Positions 26,334-34,951 of a stretch of 64,000 bases of DNA are shown here, piece after piece. The notes under the pieces were generated by a model, which saw nothing but the letters and a program-made list of their open reading frames with translations, had not been told where the DNA came from and ran no database searches. Position numbers and translations under genes: made by a program. The stretch's first letter is position 1, and every line of letters starts with the position of its first letter. Origin of the DNA: SIG299 sp045531955 (GTDB lineage Bacteria; Bacillota; Clostridia; Lachnospirales; Lachnospiraceae); contig JAZSFC010000026.1 in assembly GCA_045531955.1 (NCBI GenBank), positions 1 through 64,000 on the forward strand. The letters run 5' to 3'.

Positions 26334-26954
26334 TTAACCTTCCTTTGTTTTTCTTTCAATATCCCTGAAAATATACATTGCCGGACCGCTGATGGTAAAA
26401 AAAACAACTGCAGGACCAATCAGCAGACCTAAGAATAAAGTGGTAGTATTGAAGATAAAAATAATAATTTCAACCGCAACCACCACTGCAATCATTATGG
26501 TTCTTCCAAAATACTTCACACTGATATCCATGGAATTTTTCAAAGTCTTCAACAGGGTATTATCGTACCGCGCCATTAACGCATAGGCATAAATAAAATA
26601 GCCAAAGCACATGATGCTGCCGACAATTCCAAGAATCAGAAAATAAATCGGATTGCCCTCTACTGCATGAAATAACTGAAAATCCAAATACAATGCATAC
26701 GCAAAAAACAGATTCAACAGTCCTGTCGGAATACCCTGTTTCAAATTTGCTTTAAACGCACTCCAAAACTGTTTTGCAATGTAACCTTCCCGTTCGTCTA
26801 CCATCTTAAGCGTAACTGAGAAAGCTGCCGCTGTCGATGCGCCAATGGTTATCACCGGCAGGGAAAACAACAGCCAGAGAAAATTCAGTTTTATCATATC
26901 CAGCAAACGGCTGAAAAAATGATACAACGGTCCGTCTATACTAAAAAGCTTCAT
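26334..26954 (-). CDS. yesL: YesL/DUF624 family membrane protein
   Basis: A 206-residue protein with five to six membrane helices and the DUF624 pattern: LLDMIKLNFLWLLFSLPVIT near the N-terminus, a cytoplasmic loop EGYIAKQFWSAFKANLKQGI, and the C-terminal AMYIFRDIERKTK. Such genes regularly accompany Lpl/Yte-type sugar ABC importers and YesMN kinases; the molecular function is not known, though an accessory role in transport is commonly assumed. It lies between the solute-binding protein and GH5 genes. Confidence 0.85.
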   Translation of the reverse strand: MKLFSIDGPLYHFFSRLLDMIKLNFLWLLFSLPVITIGASTAAAFSVTLKMVDEREGYIAKQFWSAFKANLKQGIPTGLLNLFFAYALYLDFQLFHAVEGNPIYFLILGIVGSIMCFGYFIYAYALMARYDNTLLKTLKNSMDISVKYFGRTIMIAVVVAVEIIIFIFNTTTLFLGLLIGPAVVFFTISGPAMYIFRDIERKTKEG

Positions 26955-26973
26955 AAAATCACCCTGTCTTTAT

Positions 26974-27008
26974 AAAAAGGGGCTGGCACCTATGCGCCGC
27001 CCCTTTTT
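26974..27008 (-). terminator. Terminator after the solute-binding protein gene
   Basis: AAAAAGGGGC (26974-26983) pairs with GCCCCTTTTT (26999-27008), with T-runs on both sides. Partial read-through would feed yesL and GH5; such stems after a binding-protein gene often raise its own mRNA level. Confidence 0.8.
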
Positions 27009-27019
27009 GTTTATTTATA

Positions 27020-28807
27020 TTACTGTCTTGTTTCTTCTTCTAACTGATGACGAAGCTTTGCATTTTCTTCGCACCATTCGATACACTTATCATAACCGTA
27101 TGCCTTAGCATCGTTAATCATCTGCTTCAGGATCATGTTGAACTGACCGTCTGCCTGAGCGTAGATACACTTCCAGGAACCGGTAGTAATACAGTTGGTT
27201 ACCTGATTCCAAATAACTTCCAGTTCATCGCTCTTTGCAGTTTCGGCATAGGTAGTAGCCGGAGCAACTTTGTAGTTCTTAGACTTTAAGTACTCATTTG
27301 GTCTTACAGCGCCGGTATAATCTCTCCAATCCTGTTGCATCTCACAGGAAGCCTCTGTTACATTACTCTTCCATGCTTCCCAGTTATAAGTTTCACCGTT
27401 GGAGTCAGGATTCATAGCATTTCTGGACCAGGTAATGTTATTGATCTGCTGACGTCCGTCGTTGTAAGAGAAGCCTGCATAGTCACCTTCCATCATGGTT
27501 TCACCTGTGGTGATGCACTTCTTACCAAACTCAGTTAAGTAAGTATTGCCTTCTGCATCATAATCCCAGATTAATCCCTTAGGACCGTATTCAGAAGTCA
27601 GATAACCTTCTGGTGTAGATAACCAGTTGAGAATCTCCATGCAAAGTTCCGGATACTGGCTGTTTGCACCAATAGTCCATACTCTGTTACCACCATATGG
27701 GCTTAAACCGTAAACGATAGGAGAAGCTTCTTCCGGAAGCATTGTTGTCATGTACTTATTTTCTGCTAAATGATTTTCTGTATTGTATGCCGCGCTACCT
27801 GCATAATTGAAGATAGAGAAGAAAACGCCACCTGCAATTACCTTGGATGCCATTTCATCATAAGTCTGTGTCATGGAGTCCGGATCAAGTAAGCCTTCGC
27901 GGTACATCTTATTAAAGAATCTTAACATTTCGATATACGGACCGTTTTCATCCAGTGCACCGTAGAACTTACCGGTATCACAGTCATAAAGACCTAAATG
28001 GAATTCATCATAACCGTACCATGCGGTTGCCATGGACTTAACATACATAACCATGTTGCCGTCCCAGTCAGGCCATAAGGACATAGCATAGGTTTCCTTA
28101 CCGTTATCGTCGGTTGGGCAAATTGCCTTCATGTCCTTGAATAAGGTAATCATGTCATCCAAGCTCTTTACTACCGGATATCCTAACTGCTTGTATAAAT
28201 CCCAACGAAGATCCCAGGTGTAGAAGAATTCTTCAATGCTGCCTGCATCTGCCTTAGCTACACCGTGACCGAAACCGTAAATATTGTTTTTACCTGCAAT
28301 GTCATTGTTTAAGCTTCTGTTTGCTTCTAACGCAATAGACATATTTTCCTTGATGTAAGGACCATATTCTGCAAGAAGATCATCTTCTTCCCAGTTAAAT
28401 AACATATCTTCCGCAACTGCTCTCTTGTAGTCCGCACCGGTACTTCCGAATACTACCAGGTCTCCCAGGTTACCGGATTCCATACGGGTATCAAATACAC
28501 CGTCAGAGTCAGGGATAATCATTAACTTAACATTAAACTTATCTAACATAAGTTTTGCAAACCAACCTACCTGCTCACCGGAGAAGTTTGCTAACTGGCT
28601 GTATACGGTAAGCTCCACCGGCTCACCTCTGTCTTCCTTTTTATTTCCTGTGTCTGCGGTATTACCGCCGTTGTTTGTGCTGCTTTCACCAGGTGCGGAT
28701 GTAGGGTTACTACCCTTATTGTCATCCTTGCTACCGCAGGCTGCTAAAGAAAACACCATAGTAGCTGCAAGTAACATTGCCAGCACTCTTTTCCATAAAT
28801 GCTTCAT
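27020..28807 (-). CDS. Extracellular sugar-binding lipoprotein of the first ABC importer
   Basis: A 595-residue lipoprotein (lipobox LAAC, Cys24) with a Ser/Asn/Gly-rich linker and a large two-lobed binding domain of the family 1 solute-binding type used with LplB/LplC permeases. Examples of its text are NIYGFGHGVAKADAGSIEEF and LSPYGGNRVWTIGANSQYPE. Its length and partners suggest an oligosaccharide ligand. AGGAGG lies before the ATG. No ATPase gene is present, as usual in these loci, where a shared MsmK-like ATPase serves several importers. Confidence 0.9.
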   Translation of the reverse strand: MKHLWKRVLAMLLAATMVFSLAACGSKDDNKGSNPTSAPGESSTNNGGNTADTGNKKEDRGEPVELTVYSQLANFSGEQVGWFAKLMLDKFNVKLMIIPDSDGVFDTRMESGNLGDLVVFGSTGADYKRAVAEDMLFNWEEDDLLAEYGPYIKENMSIALEANRSLNNDIAGKNNIYGFGHGVAKADAGSIEEFFYTWDLRWDLYKQLGYPVVKSLDDMITLFKDMKAICPTDDNGKETYAMSLWPDWDGNMVMYVKSMATAWYGYDEFHLGLYDCDTGKFYGALDENGPYIEMLRFFNKMYREGLLDPDSMTQTYDEMASKVIAGGVFFSIFNYAGSAAYNTENHLAENKYMTTMLPEEASPIVYGLSPYGGNRVWTIGANSQYPELCMEILNWLSTPEGYLTSEYGPKGLIWDYDAEGNTYLTEFGKKCITTGETMMEGDYAGFSYNDGRQQINNITWSRNAMNPDSNGETYNWEAWKSNVTEASCEMQQDWRDYTGAVRPNEYLKSKNYKVAPATTYAETAKSDELEVIWNQVTNCITTGSWKCIYAQADGQFNMILKQMINDAKAYGYDKCIEWCEENAKLRHQLEEETRQ

Positions 28808-28884
28808 TTTTATTGTCCTCCTTTATTTTCCGGGAAGCATTCCCGTATTTCAACAGGCCTCCTCCGACCTGTAAAAATCATTTT

Positions 28885-29856
28885 TTAGCCCTTAACCGCA
28901 CCTAACATAATACCCTTTTCGAAATAACGCTGCATGAAAGGATATACTGCTAAGATTGGAATAACTGTTACCATGGAAATGGTATACTTGATAGTCTTTG
29001 CATCCATAACCGATGCCATTGCATCTGCTGCAGCTCCGCTACCGATATTACCGTTCATAAAGTTAGCCAGGCTGGTGGTCTGGTTCAGATAAATATACAA
29101 TCTGTGCTGCAAGGTCTGTAATTCCGGTGTACCACTCATGTAAAGAATGGAATCCATGAAGGAGTTCCAATGACCAACCGCACCAAAGATAGCAATGGTA
29201 GCAAGAATCGGCTTACTGAGCGGCCAGATAATGTTGCGGAAAATCTTCATATGGCTGGCGCCGTCGATGAAGGCACTTTCCTCTAATTCAGCCGGAATGG
29301 ATTCTATGTAGGTTTTTACAAGAATAATATTATACGGCTGAACAATGGCCGGAATAATATATACTAAATAATTTTCGGTTAAACCTAACATTAAGAGGTT
29401 CAAATAACCCGGTACCAAACCTGCATTAAAATACATGGTAATTACAAGGAAACGGTACCAGATTTTTCTGTGCCACATTTCCTGCTTGGTCATAAGATAA
29501 CCTGCCAGGGCCGATACTACAACCATCAGTGCAGTACCGATAACCGTTCGGGATGCGGATACCACAAAGGCATCCAAAATTTCTTCCGCACCAAGAAGAG
29601 ACATGTAGTTCTCCAGATGCAGTCCCTTTGGAATAAAGTTAATTGCGCCGATTCTAACCAGGGCATTATCTGAAATTGTGTTAATAAACAGATAATAAAA
29701 TGGGAAGATACAGCTAATCGTAAAGATTCCGAAAAAAGCATAGTTCAGGATGTTGAAAATCACATCACCCGCTGTGAATTTCTGCTTTTTCTTATGTGTT
29801 CTATAATACCGCTTTTCTGCTTTTAAGTCCAGCTTTTCCTGTTTTGTTTTCGCCAT
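28885..29856 (-). CDS. Sugar ABC permease, LplC/YtcP-like
   Basis: A 323-residue membrane protein with six helices and the EAA loop ELEESAFIDGASHMKIFRNI that contacts the ATPase. The C-terminus PFMQRYFEKGIMLGAVKG is typical of the MalG-like CUT1 subfamily. A charged cytoplasmic N-terminus rich in Lys precedes helix 1. It lies 15 bases after the partner permease and before the binding-protein gene. Confidence 0.9.
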   Translation of the reverse strand: MAKTKQEKLDLKAEKRYYRTHKKKQKFTAGDVIFNILNYAFFGIFTISCIFPFYYLFINTISDNALVRIGAINFIPKGLHLENYMSLLGAEEILDAFVVSASRTVIGTALMVVVSALAGYLMTKQEMWHRKIWYRFLVITMYFNAGLVPGYLNLLMLGLTENYLVYIIPAIVQPYNIILVKTYIESIPAELEESAFIDGASHMKIFRNIIWPLSKPILATIAIFGAVGHWNSFMDSILYMSGTPELQTLQHRLYIYLNQTTSLANFMNGNIGSGAAADAMASVMDAKTIKYTISMVTVIPILAVYPFMQRYFEKGIMLGAVKG

Positions 29857-29871
29857 AGCCTCTCACCTCCA

Positions 29872-31323
29872 CTACATAATACTCTCGCCACGGATGGCTT
29901 TGGAAACACCGTTTGCCAGGAACAGCAAGGTAACGCTGACAAGAGTCTTTACCATACCTACTACAGTGGACAGAGGAACTAAGCCTTTACCGATACCGAT
30001 TTTATATACATACAGGTCAAGAACTTCAATATCTACCGCATTTTTCGCATTTTCAAATACTAAGTACTGGTCCATACCGTTACTTAAAATATTAGCAACA
30101 GACATGAGCAGTAATACGCAGAAGGTTGGAATTAAGCCCGGCACAGTGATATGCCACATCTTTTGGAAACGTCCTGCACCGTCTACGGTAGCTGCTTCAT
30201 ATAACTGCTGGTCGATACCGGAGATACCGGAGATGTAAATGATAGCGCTCCAACCGGTGCCCTTCCACATACCCCAGGCTAACATCTTGAGCCAAGTTCC
30301 GGATTCACTTAACAGATAGTTGGTGGAATGCGGATTTCCTGTGATGTCGGTTAAAAAGTTATTAACAAAACCTTCGGTAGAGAAAATTGCAAAGGCAATC
30401 GCATATACCAATACCCAGCTGATAAAGTTAGGAATGGTAGTAAATGTCTGTACAATACGGCGGAACCAGCCGCACTTGATTTCTGTAAGAAAAATTGCAA
30501 AAGCCATCGGAATCCAGCTTGTTGCAATACCGAGACCACTCATAATCAAGGTGTTCTTTAATACACGCATGATATCGCCTCTGGTGGCTTCGTTTTCAAA
30601 CAGGAAGGTAAACCACTTAAATCCTACGAACTTATCCATAGTCAGGGTTTCACCGGCCTTGTAATCGAAGAATGCATATCTCCAACCCCAAAGAGGCAGG
30701 TAAGAGAATACAAATACGAAGGCAATAATCGGAACAAACATCAAAAACAACTTCATCGGAGTTTTGATTTCACACTGTTCCTCTTTTGATGCTCTTGGCT
30801 GGAACAGAATAACAATAATATTTGCCACCAAAAGAATTACAGTAAGCCCTGCATATATGTACATACCGTTAGGGAATATATTATACACCTTTTCCGGTCT
30901 GCTGGAATTGCCAAAGCTTTCATAAGCCTTATACATAACACCCAAGCCTACCGCCATAACAGCCGCACCACCAAGCCCAAACCAGTTACCGATACGCTTA
31001 AGTTTTAAGTTGCCTACCGACATGCAGGCAGCCACTGCGCCAAGCGCTATTCCCACACATAAAACTGCTGCTGCAGTCATCAGCATAAGAAAACTGCTGT
31101 TCTGCACCCAACCTTTGTCTAACGGTCTCATAGCTAATGTAGTAAGGGAATCATAAGAAACTGCTGTCGTAAATAACGATAAGTTCTTATTGATTAAGTT
31201 ACATACATAACCCGGATTCGCCGCCGGAAAAAACATCATCATGAGTCCCAAAATTGTACCCAGTCTTGTAACGTAATAGACCTTATCGGTCCAACCATTA
31301 CTTTGTACTTTACTATTTTTCAT
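29872..31323 (-). CDS. Sugar ABC permease, LplB-like, with extra N-terminal membrane helices
   Basis: A 483-residue permease. The C-terminal 290 residues form the usual MalF-like core with the EAA loop QLYEAATVDGAGRFQKMWHI. The N-terminal 190 residues add about four further membrane helices (LGLMMMFFPAANPGYVCNLI, then LAMRPLDKGWVQNSSFLMLM), unlike the standard length of about 310. AAGGAGG five bases before the ATG sets the start at 31323. The function of the extra helices is not clear. It is the first gene of the importer unit. Confidence 0.88.
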   Translation of the reverse strand: MKNSKVQSNGWTDKVYYVTRLGTILGLMMMFFPAANPGYVCNLINKNLSLFTTAVSYDSLTTLAMRPLDKGWVQNSSFLMLMTAAAVLCVGIALGAVAACMSVGNLKLKRIGNWFGLGGAAVMAVGLGVMYKAYESFGNSSRPEKVYNIFPNGMYIYAGLTVILLVANIIVILFQPRASKEEQCEIKTPMKLFLMFVPIIAFVFVFSYLPLWGWRYAFFDYKAGETLTMDKFVGFKWFTFLFENEATRGDIMRVLKNTLIMSGLGIATSWIPMAFAIFLTEIKCGWFRRIVQTFTTIPNFISWVLVYAIAFAIFSTEGFVNNFLTDITGNPHSTNYLLSESGTWLKMLAWGMWKGTGWSAIIYISGISGIDQQLYEAATVDGAGRFQKMWHITVPGLIPTFCVLLLMSVANILSNGMDQYLVFENAKNAVDIEVLDLYVYKIGIGKGLVPLSTVVGMVKTLVSVTLLFLANGVSKAIRGESIM

Positions 31324-31440
31324 TGTTTCCTCCTTGCTTTCATTTCCCTGCTTATGTTGCCTGCAGGGCTTCATAGAAATACTCTTTGTTTTATGAGGTT
31401 ATTATACTCTTTTCAAGGGCTAAAGAATACCGTAATTACT

Positions 31441-31455
31441 TGTGACAAAATACAG
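31441..31455 (-). promoter_or_regulatory. Candidate YesN-type binding word ahead of the importer operon
   Basis: On the minus strand, CTGTATTTTGTCACA lies about 120 bases before the LplB-like start codon. It shares GTATTTTGT with 34808-34830 and 38431-38439. The binding role is inference. Confidence 0.45.
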
Positions 31456-31468
31456 TAAAAAAAAGACT

Positions 31469-31492
31469 CCCGGTAGTATTTTTACTACCGGG
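31469..31492 (-). terminator. Terminator after the repeat surface protein gene
   Basis: CCCGGTAGTA (31469-31478) pairs exactly with TACTACCGGG (31483-31492). A T-run on the minus strand follows, at the end of the 1070-residue gene. Confidence 0.88.
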
Positions 31493-31520
31493 AATCTCTA
31501 ATTTTTACGCTTCTTTGCGA

Positions 31521-34500
31521 CTACTTTTTCTTCTTCATTACTACGAAAGCTGCACCGGCTGCTACTGCAATTACTGCCACAACAATAACTACAATAACAA
31601 CTGGAGACATACCGCCTTCTGCATCAGCATCCACATCTGCAGGTGCTTCTGTAGGAGCTGCGGTTGGCTCAGCAGGTGCTTCTGTAGGAGCCACAGTTGG
31701 TTCCGGAGTAGGTTCCGGAGTAGCCTCTGCTGCCTTATCATAATTGAAACCGGAAACGTCGAAGGTAATCTTTACGTTGCTCTTTGGAAGCATACCGGCC
31801 ATATTATAACTGTTTGTGATATCCTTATTCCAAATGTTAATGAAGAGAACCTTCATAACTTCCTTAGAATCGCCATCTAAGAAGCCTTCTGCAAACTCCA
31901 TAACGTTCTTGCCGTCGAAATCAACCTTAATGTTGGAGAAAACGATTTCGCCGGACTTTGGAATATCAGTGGAGATGTATAACAGGTTCAGTGCTTCGGA
32001 ACCATCATCCCATGCAAGGTCATTAATCTCTAAGGTATAAGTACCGTTACCTGCAATTACAGTATCTACAAAGGTACCTGCCTTCTTGGAAAGAGAACCG
32101 TCAGCCTCTACTAAGCTCATCTGGCCGAATGCATCCGGATTGGTATCTCTACCGTAAGTTGCATCATCCCATGCGTTACGGAATGTGTATGCGCCGGACT
32201 GGATACCTACATATGCATTATATGTGCCGTCAAGGTCAGCCTTTAACTGAGGAGCTTCTTCTACCGGTTCAGCATAAATCATATTTAAAGTAATTGTGTA
32301 CTCGATCTTGCTGAAGTTTTCTAATAAAGTACCATCTACACACTTAGCGTTATCTGCGCCCCATTCATTGTAACCGCCGCCGAGACGAACAGTTCTTGTA
32401 ACAGGATGTTCACCGGTACCTTCATACCAGGAAAGTTTTGCTGCGCTGTTTAATGTAACCTTATCAGTTACATCGTTACCATCAATAACAACCTTGTCGA
32501 TTGTGTAAAGTACGTTGTACTTATCCAAACCGTCTTCTGCTTCAGGGAATACTACGGTTGGGGATAACCACCAGGTATGTACAACCGGGCTTGGGAAGGA
32601 AAGGCTAAGAGTTACAGTATCGCCAGCCTTTGCTGTTACAACAGTACCTTCTACACCTTCGCTGTTGCTGCTGTCATTAATCCAAGCGTAATCCCAGTTA
32701 CCTGCAGTCTTATCTGCCTGACCTGCAAGGAACATGGTAACTTCGCCATTATATGCTTCACCTTCTACCTGACCTGTAACAACATCGCCAAGCGTAATGG
32801 TGTACATAACTTCTGTGTAATTCTGAGGACTTTCAATGTAATGATCGCCCCATTCATTGTAACCACCCTTTAAACGGATAGCCTGTGTATCGGAGTAATC
32901 ACCGGTTCCTTCATACCAGAAAGGCTTGGAACCTAAGGTTAAATCAGGAACAATTTCTTCGCCATCAATAGTAATCTTATCGATAGTATAATCAAGAGTA
33001 GTAACTAAATCAGCCGGAGCGTTATTTAACATAACAACCGGAGCCATCCACCAGGTATAAACTAATTCCTGAGGGAACTTAAGACCGATAGTAACAGTGT
33101 CACCGGACTTCGCATTTGTTACGAATGTAGGTTCAACGCCAGCCACGTCTGTGGAGCCGTTAATCCATGTCATATCCCAGGCACCTGCAGTTACATCACC
33201 CTGCATAGCAAGGAATACGGTCATATCGCCTTCGTACTTTGTACCACCAACTAAAGCGCTCTTTTCTTCCAGAGTGTTGATAGTAATGTTGTACATAATT
33301 TCCTTATAGTTTGCAGGAGATTCTACAAGGTACTTGGTTGCCCATTCATTGTAACCACCTGCAAGGCAAAGAGCATCAGTCCAAGGACCGGTTGTTTCTG
33401 CCCAGGAAGTCTTGCCGTCAGCAGCAAGATTCACCTTGTCTGTGCCAAGAATATCAACACCGTCAACAGTGATGGAATTGATAGTGTAATCTACAGTATA
33501 GTCGTTACCGTTTAATCCGATAACCGGTCTGTTGAACCATGTCTTGGTAATTTCTGTATCACAGGAAATACCGATATCATAGGTACCGCCTTCTGCTACA
33601 TAAGCATAGGAAGGGGTGATGTTTGCAGTATCATCTGCGCTGCCGCCGTAATACTGAGCATTCCAGCTACCGCCTTCGGTGTCTGCACCGATTGCAAGGA
33701 ACATCATTGGCTCGGATGCCTTATGAATACCTGTAATTGTGATGTTGTACATAATCTCCTTGTAATTTGCCGGAGATTCTACAATGTACTTGGTTGCCCA
33801 TTCATTGTAACCACCGGCAAGGTTTACAGCATCTGTGTAAGGGCCTGTAGTTTCCATCCAGCAGGTCTTGTCATCTGCTGCCATGTTTACCTTGTCTGTG
33901 CCAAGAATATCGGTACCGTCAATCTTGATGGAATTGATCTTGTAATCAACTACATATTCGTTACCGTCTGCTGCCACAACCGGTCTTACAAACCAGGTCT
34001 TTGTGATAGTATCTGTGGAAGTAATACCGATATCGTATGTACCGCCATTCTTTACCATAGCTGTTGTAGCTGTGATGTTTGCAGTATCATCTGCGCTGCC
34101 GCCGTAGTACTGTGCTGTCCAGTCGGAACCAGCTGCATCTGTAGCTGCACCGATTGCAAGGAACATAAAGTACTCGTCTGCGCTGTGAATGGAATTGATT
34201 GTGATGTTGTACATAAGCTCTGTATAATTAGCAGGAGCTTCTGTGATGTACTTTGTACCCCATTCATTATAACCACCGGCAAGACAAAGAGCATTTGTAA
34301 CGGAACCTGTATTTTCTACCCAGGTAGCGTCGCCTGCTGTTAAGTCTACCTTACCACCTGCAAGAATATCTTCTCCATCTACAGTAATGGAGTTAATAGT
34401 ATAATCTACTACATAGTCGTTACCGTCTACTGCGATAACCGGTCTGGTGTACCAGGTCTGTGTGATTTCGGAATCACAGATAATACCTACCTCAACGGTA

Positions 34501-34733
34501 TCACCGGACTTGAAAGTTGCAGTAACAGGTGTGATATTAGCAGTATCGCTGTCGCCGCCATAAGAATACTGTGCGCCCCAGCTCACACCGTCTGCGTCAC
34601 CGCCGATTGCAAGGAACATAGTATATTCCTCGTCTGCCTTAACTTCCTTTGCAGGCGCTGCAGCTGCTGTCATAGCAAAAGCAAGCACAAATGCAAGTAA
34701 GCCGGCAAAAAATCTTTTGAATGTCTTACTCAT
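31521..34733 (-). CDS. Membrane-anchored surface protein with five GGYNEW repeats, likely glycan-binding
   Basis: A 1070-residue secreted protein with a signal peptide (about residues 1-33). Five tandem repeats of about 145 residues follow (about 37-182, 188-336, 341-487, 504-649, 665-818). Each opens with MFLA or VFLA and has a Trp-Tyr/Trp region (TWYTRPVI, TWFVRPVV, TWFNRPVI, YTWWMAPVV, HTWWLSPTV), then an IDG or VDG turn, and ends with the nearly invariant GGYNEW. A distinct domain (about 830-1000) is shared with the GH5 C-terminal region, followed by a Thr-Pro linker (about 1001-1035). One C-terminal helix with a KKKK stop anchors it; there is no LPXTG motif. Repeats 1-3 and 4-5 form two subgroups. 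The conserved aromatic residues and the locus suggest glycan binding. I recognise no named family. Confidence 0.85.
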   Translation of the reverse strand: MSKTFKRFFAGLLAFVLAFAMTAAAAPAKEVKADEEYTMFLAIGGDADGVSWGAQYSYGGDSDTANITPVTATFKSGDTVEVGIICDSEITQTWYTRPVIAVDGNDYVVDYTINSITVDGEDILAGGKVDLTAGDATWVENTGSVTNALCLAGGYNEWGTKYITEAPANYTELMYNITINSIHSADEYFMFLAIGAATDAAGSDWTAQYYGGSADDTANITATTAMVKNGGTYDIGITSTDTITKTWFVRPVVAADGNEYVVDYKINSIKIDGTDILGTDKVNMAADDKTCWMETTGPYTDAVNLAGGYNEWATKYIVESPANYKEIMYNITITGIHKASEPMMFLAIGADTEGGSWNAQYYGGSADDTANITPSYAYVAEGGTYDIGISCDTEITKTWFNRPVIGLNGNDYTVDYTINSITVDGVDILGTDKVNLAADGKTSWAETTGPWTDALCLAGGYNEWATKYLVESPANYKEIMYNITINTLEEKSALVGGTKYEGDMTVFLAMQGDVTAGAWDMTWINGSTDVAGVEPTFVTNAKSGDTVTIGLKFPQELVYTWWMAPVVMLNNAPADLVTTLDYTIDKITIDGEEIVPDLTLGSKPFWYEGTGDYSDTQAIRLKGGYNEWGDHYIESPQNYTEVMYTITLGDVVTGQVEGEAYNGEVTMFLAGQADKTAGNWDYAWINDSSNSEGVEGTVVTAKAGDTVTLSLSFPSPVVHTWWLSPTVVFPEAEDGLDKYNVLYTIDKVVIDGNDVTDKVTLNSAAKLSWYEGTGEHPVTRTVRLGGGYNEWGADNAKCVDGTLLENFSKIEYTITLNMIYAEPVEEAPQLKADLDGTYNAYVGIQSGAYTFRNAWDDATYGRDTNPDAFGQMSLVEADGSLSKKAGTFVDTVIAGNGTYTLEINDLAWDDGSEALNLLYISTDIPKSGEIVFSNIKVDFDGKNVMEFAEGFLDGDSKEVMKVLFINIWNKDITNSYNMAGMLPKSNVKITFDVSGFNYDKAAEATPEPTPEPTVAPTEAPAEPTAAPTEAPADVDADAEGGMSPVVIVVIVVAVIAVAAGAAFVVMKKKK

Positions 34734-34807
34734 TTTCGTCCTCCTCTATAAAAGTTTGTTTTTTGTATGGAAGCCCATGGGTATACCATGCCTCCCGTAC
34801 CATACAT

Positions 34808-34830
34808 CAGTATTTTATAACAAAATACTG
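34808..34830 (-). promoter_or_regulatory. 9-bp inverted repeat with the YesN-type word, ahead of the surface protein gene
   Basis: CAGTATTTT and AAAATACTG flank ATAAC. On the minus strand TTGACA (34828-34833) overlaps its edge, so the palindrome sits inside a promoter region about 80-100 bases before the surface protein start. It contains GTATTTTGTTA on the minus strand, the word also seen at 31441-31455 and 38431-38440. A regulator site is the simplest reading. Confidence 0.5.
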
Positions 34831-34916
34831 TCAAAAAACATATTCTCTTTTATACAGTTTTTACAGGAAAAATTAGAGTTATTTATAAAAAGGTCCGATT
34901 TTTACAGTAAAAAAGT

Positions 34917-34946
34917 AAGGGACTGTTCTCTTCGTAACAGCCCCTT
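34917..34946 (-). terminator. Terminator after the sensor kinase gene
   Basis: AAGGGACTGTT (34917-34927) pairs with AACAGCCCCTT (34936-34946) with one mismatch, and a T-run follows on the minus strand. Confidence 0.8.
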
Positions 34947-34951
34947 ATTGC

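Noticed and set aside
31521..31640. Sortase anchor in the repeat protein
   Set aside because: No LPXTG-like motif precedes the C-terminal helix; anchoring is by the helix and its KKKK tail.
31521..34733. CRISPR or DNA tandem repeats in the surface protein gene
   Set aside because: The repetition is at protein level with diverged codons and a period of about 440 bases; no short repeats with spacers occur anywhere in the window.
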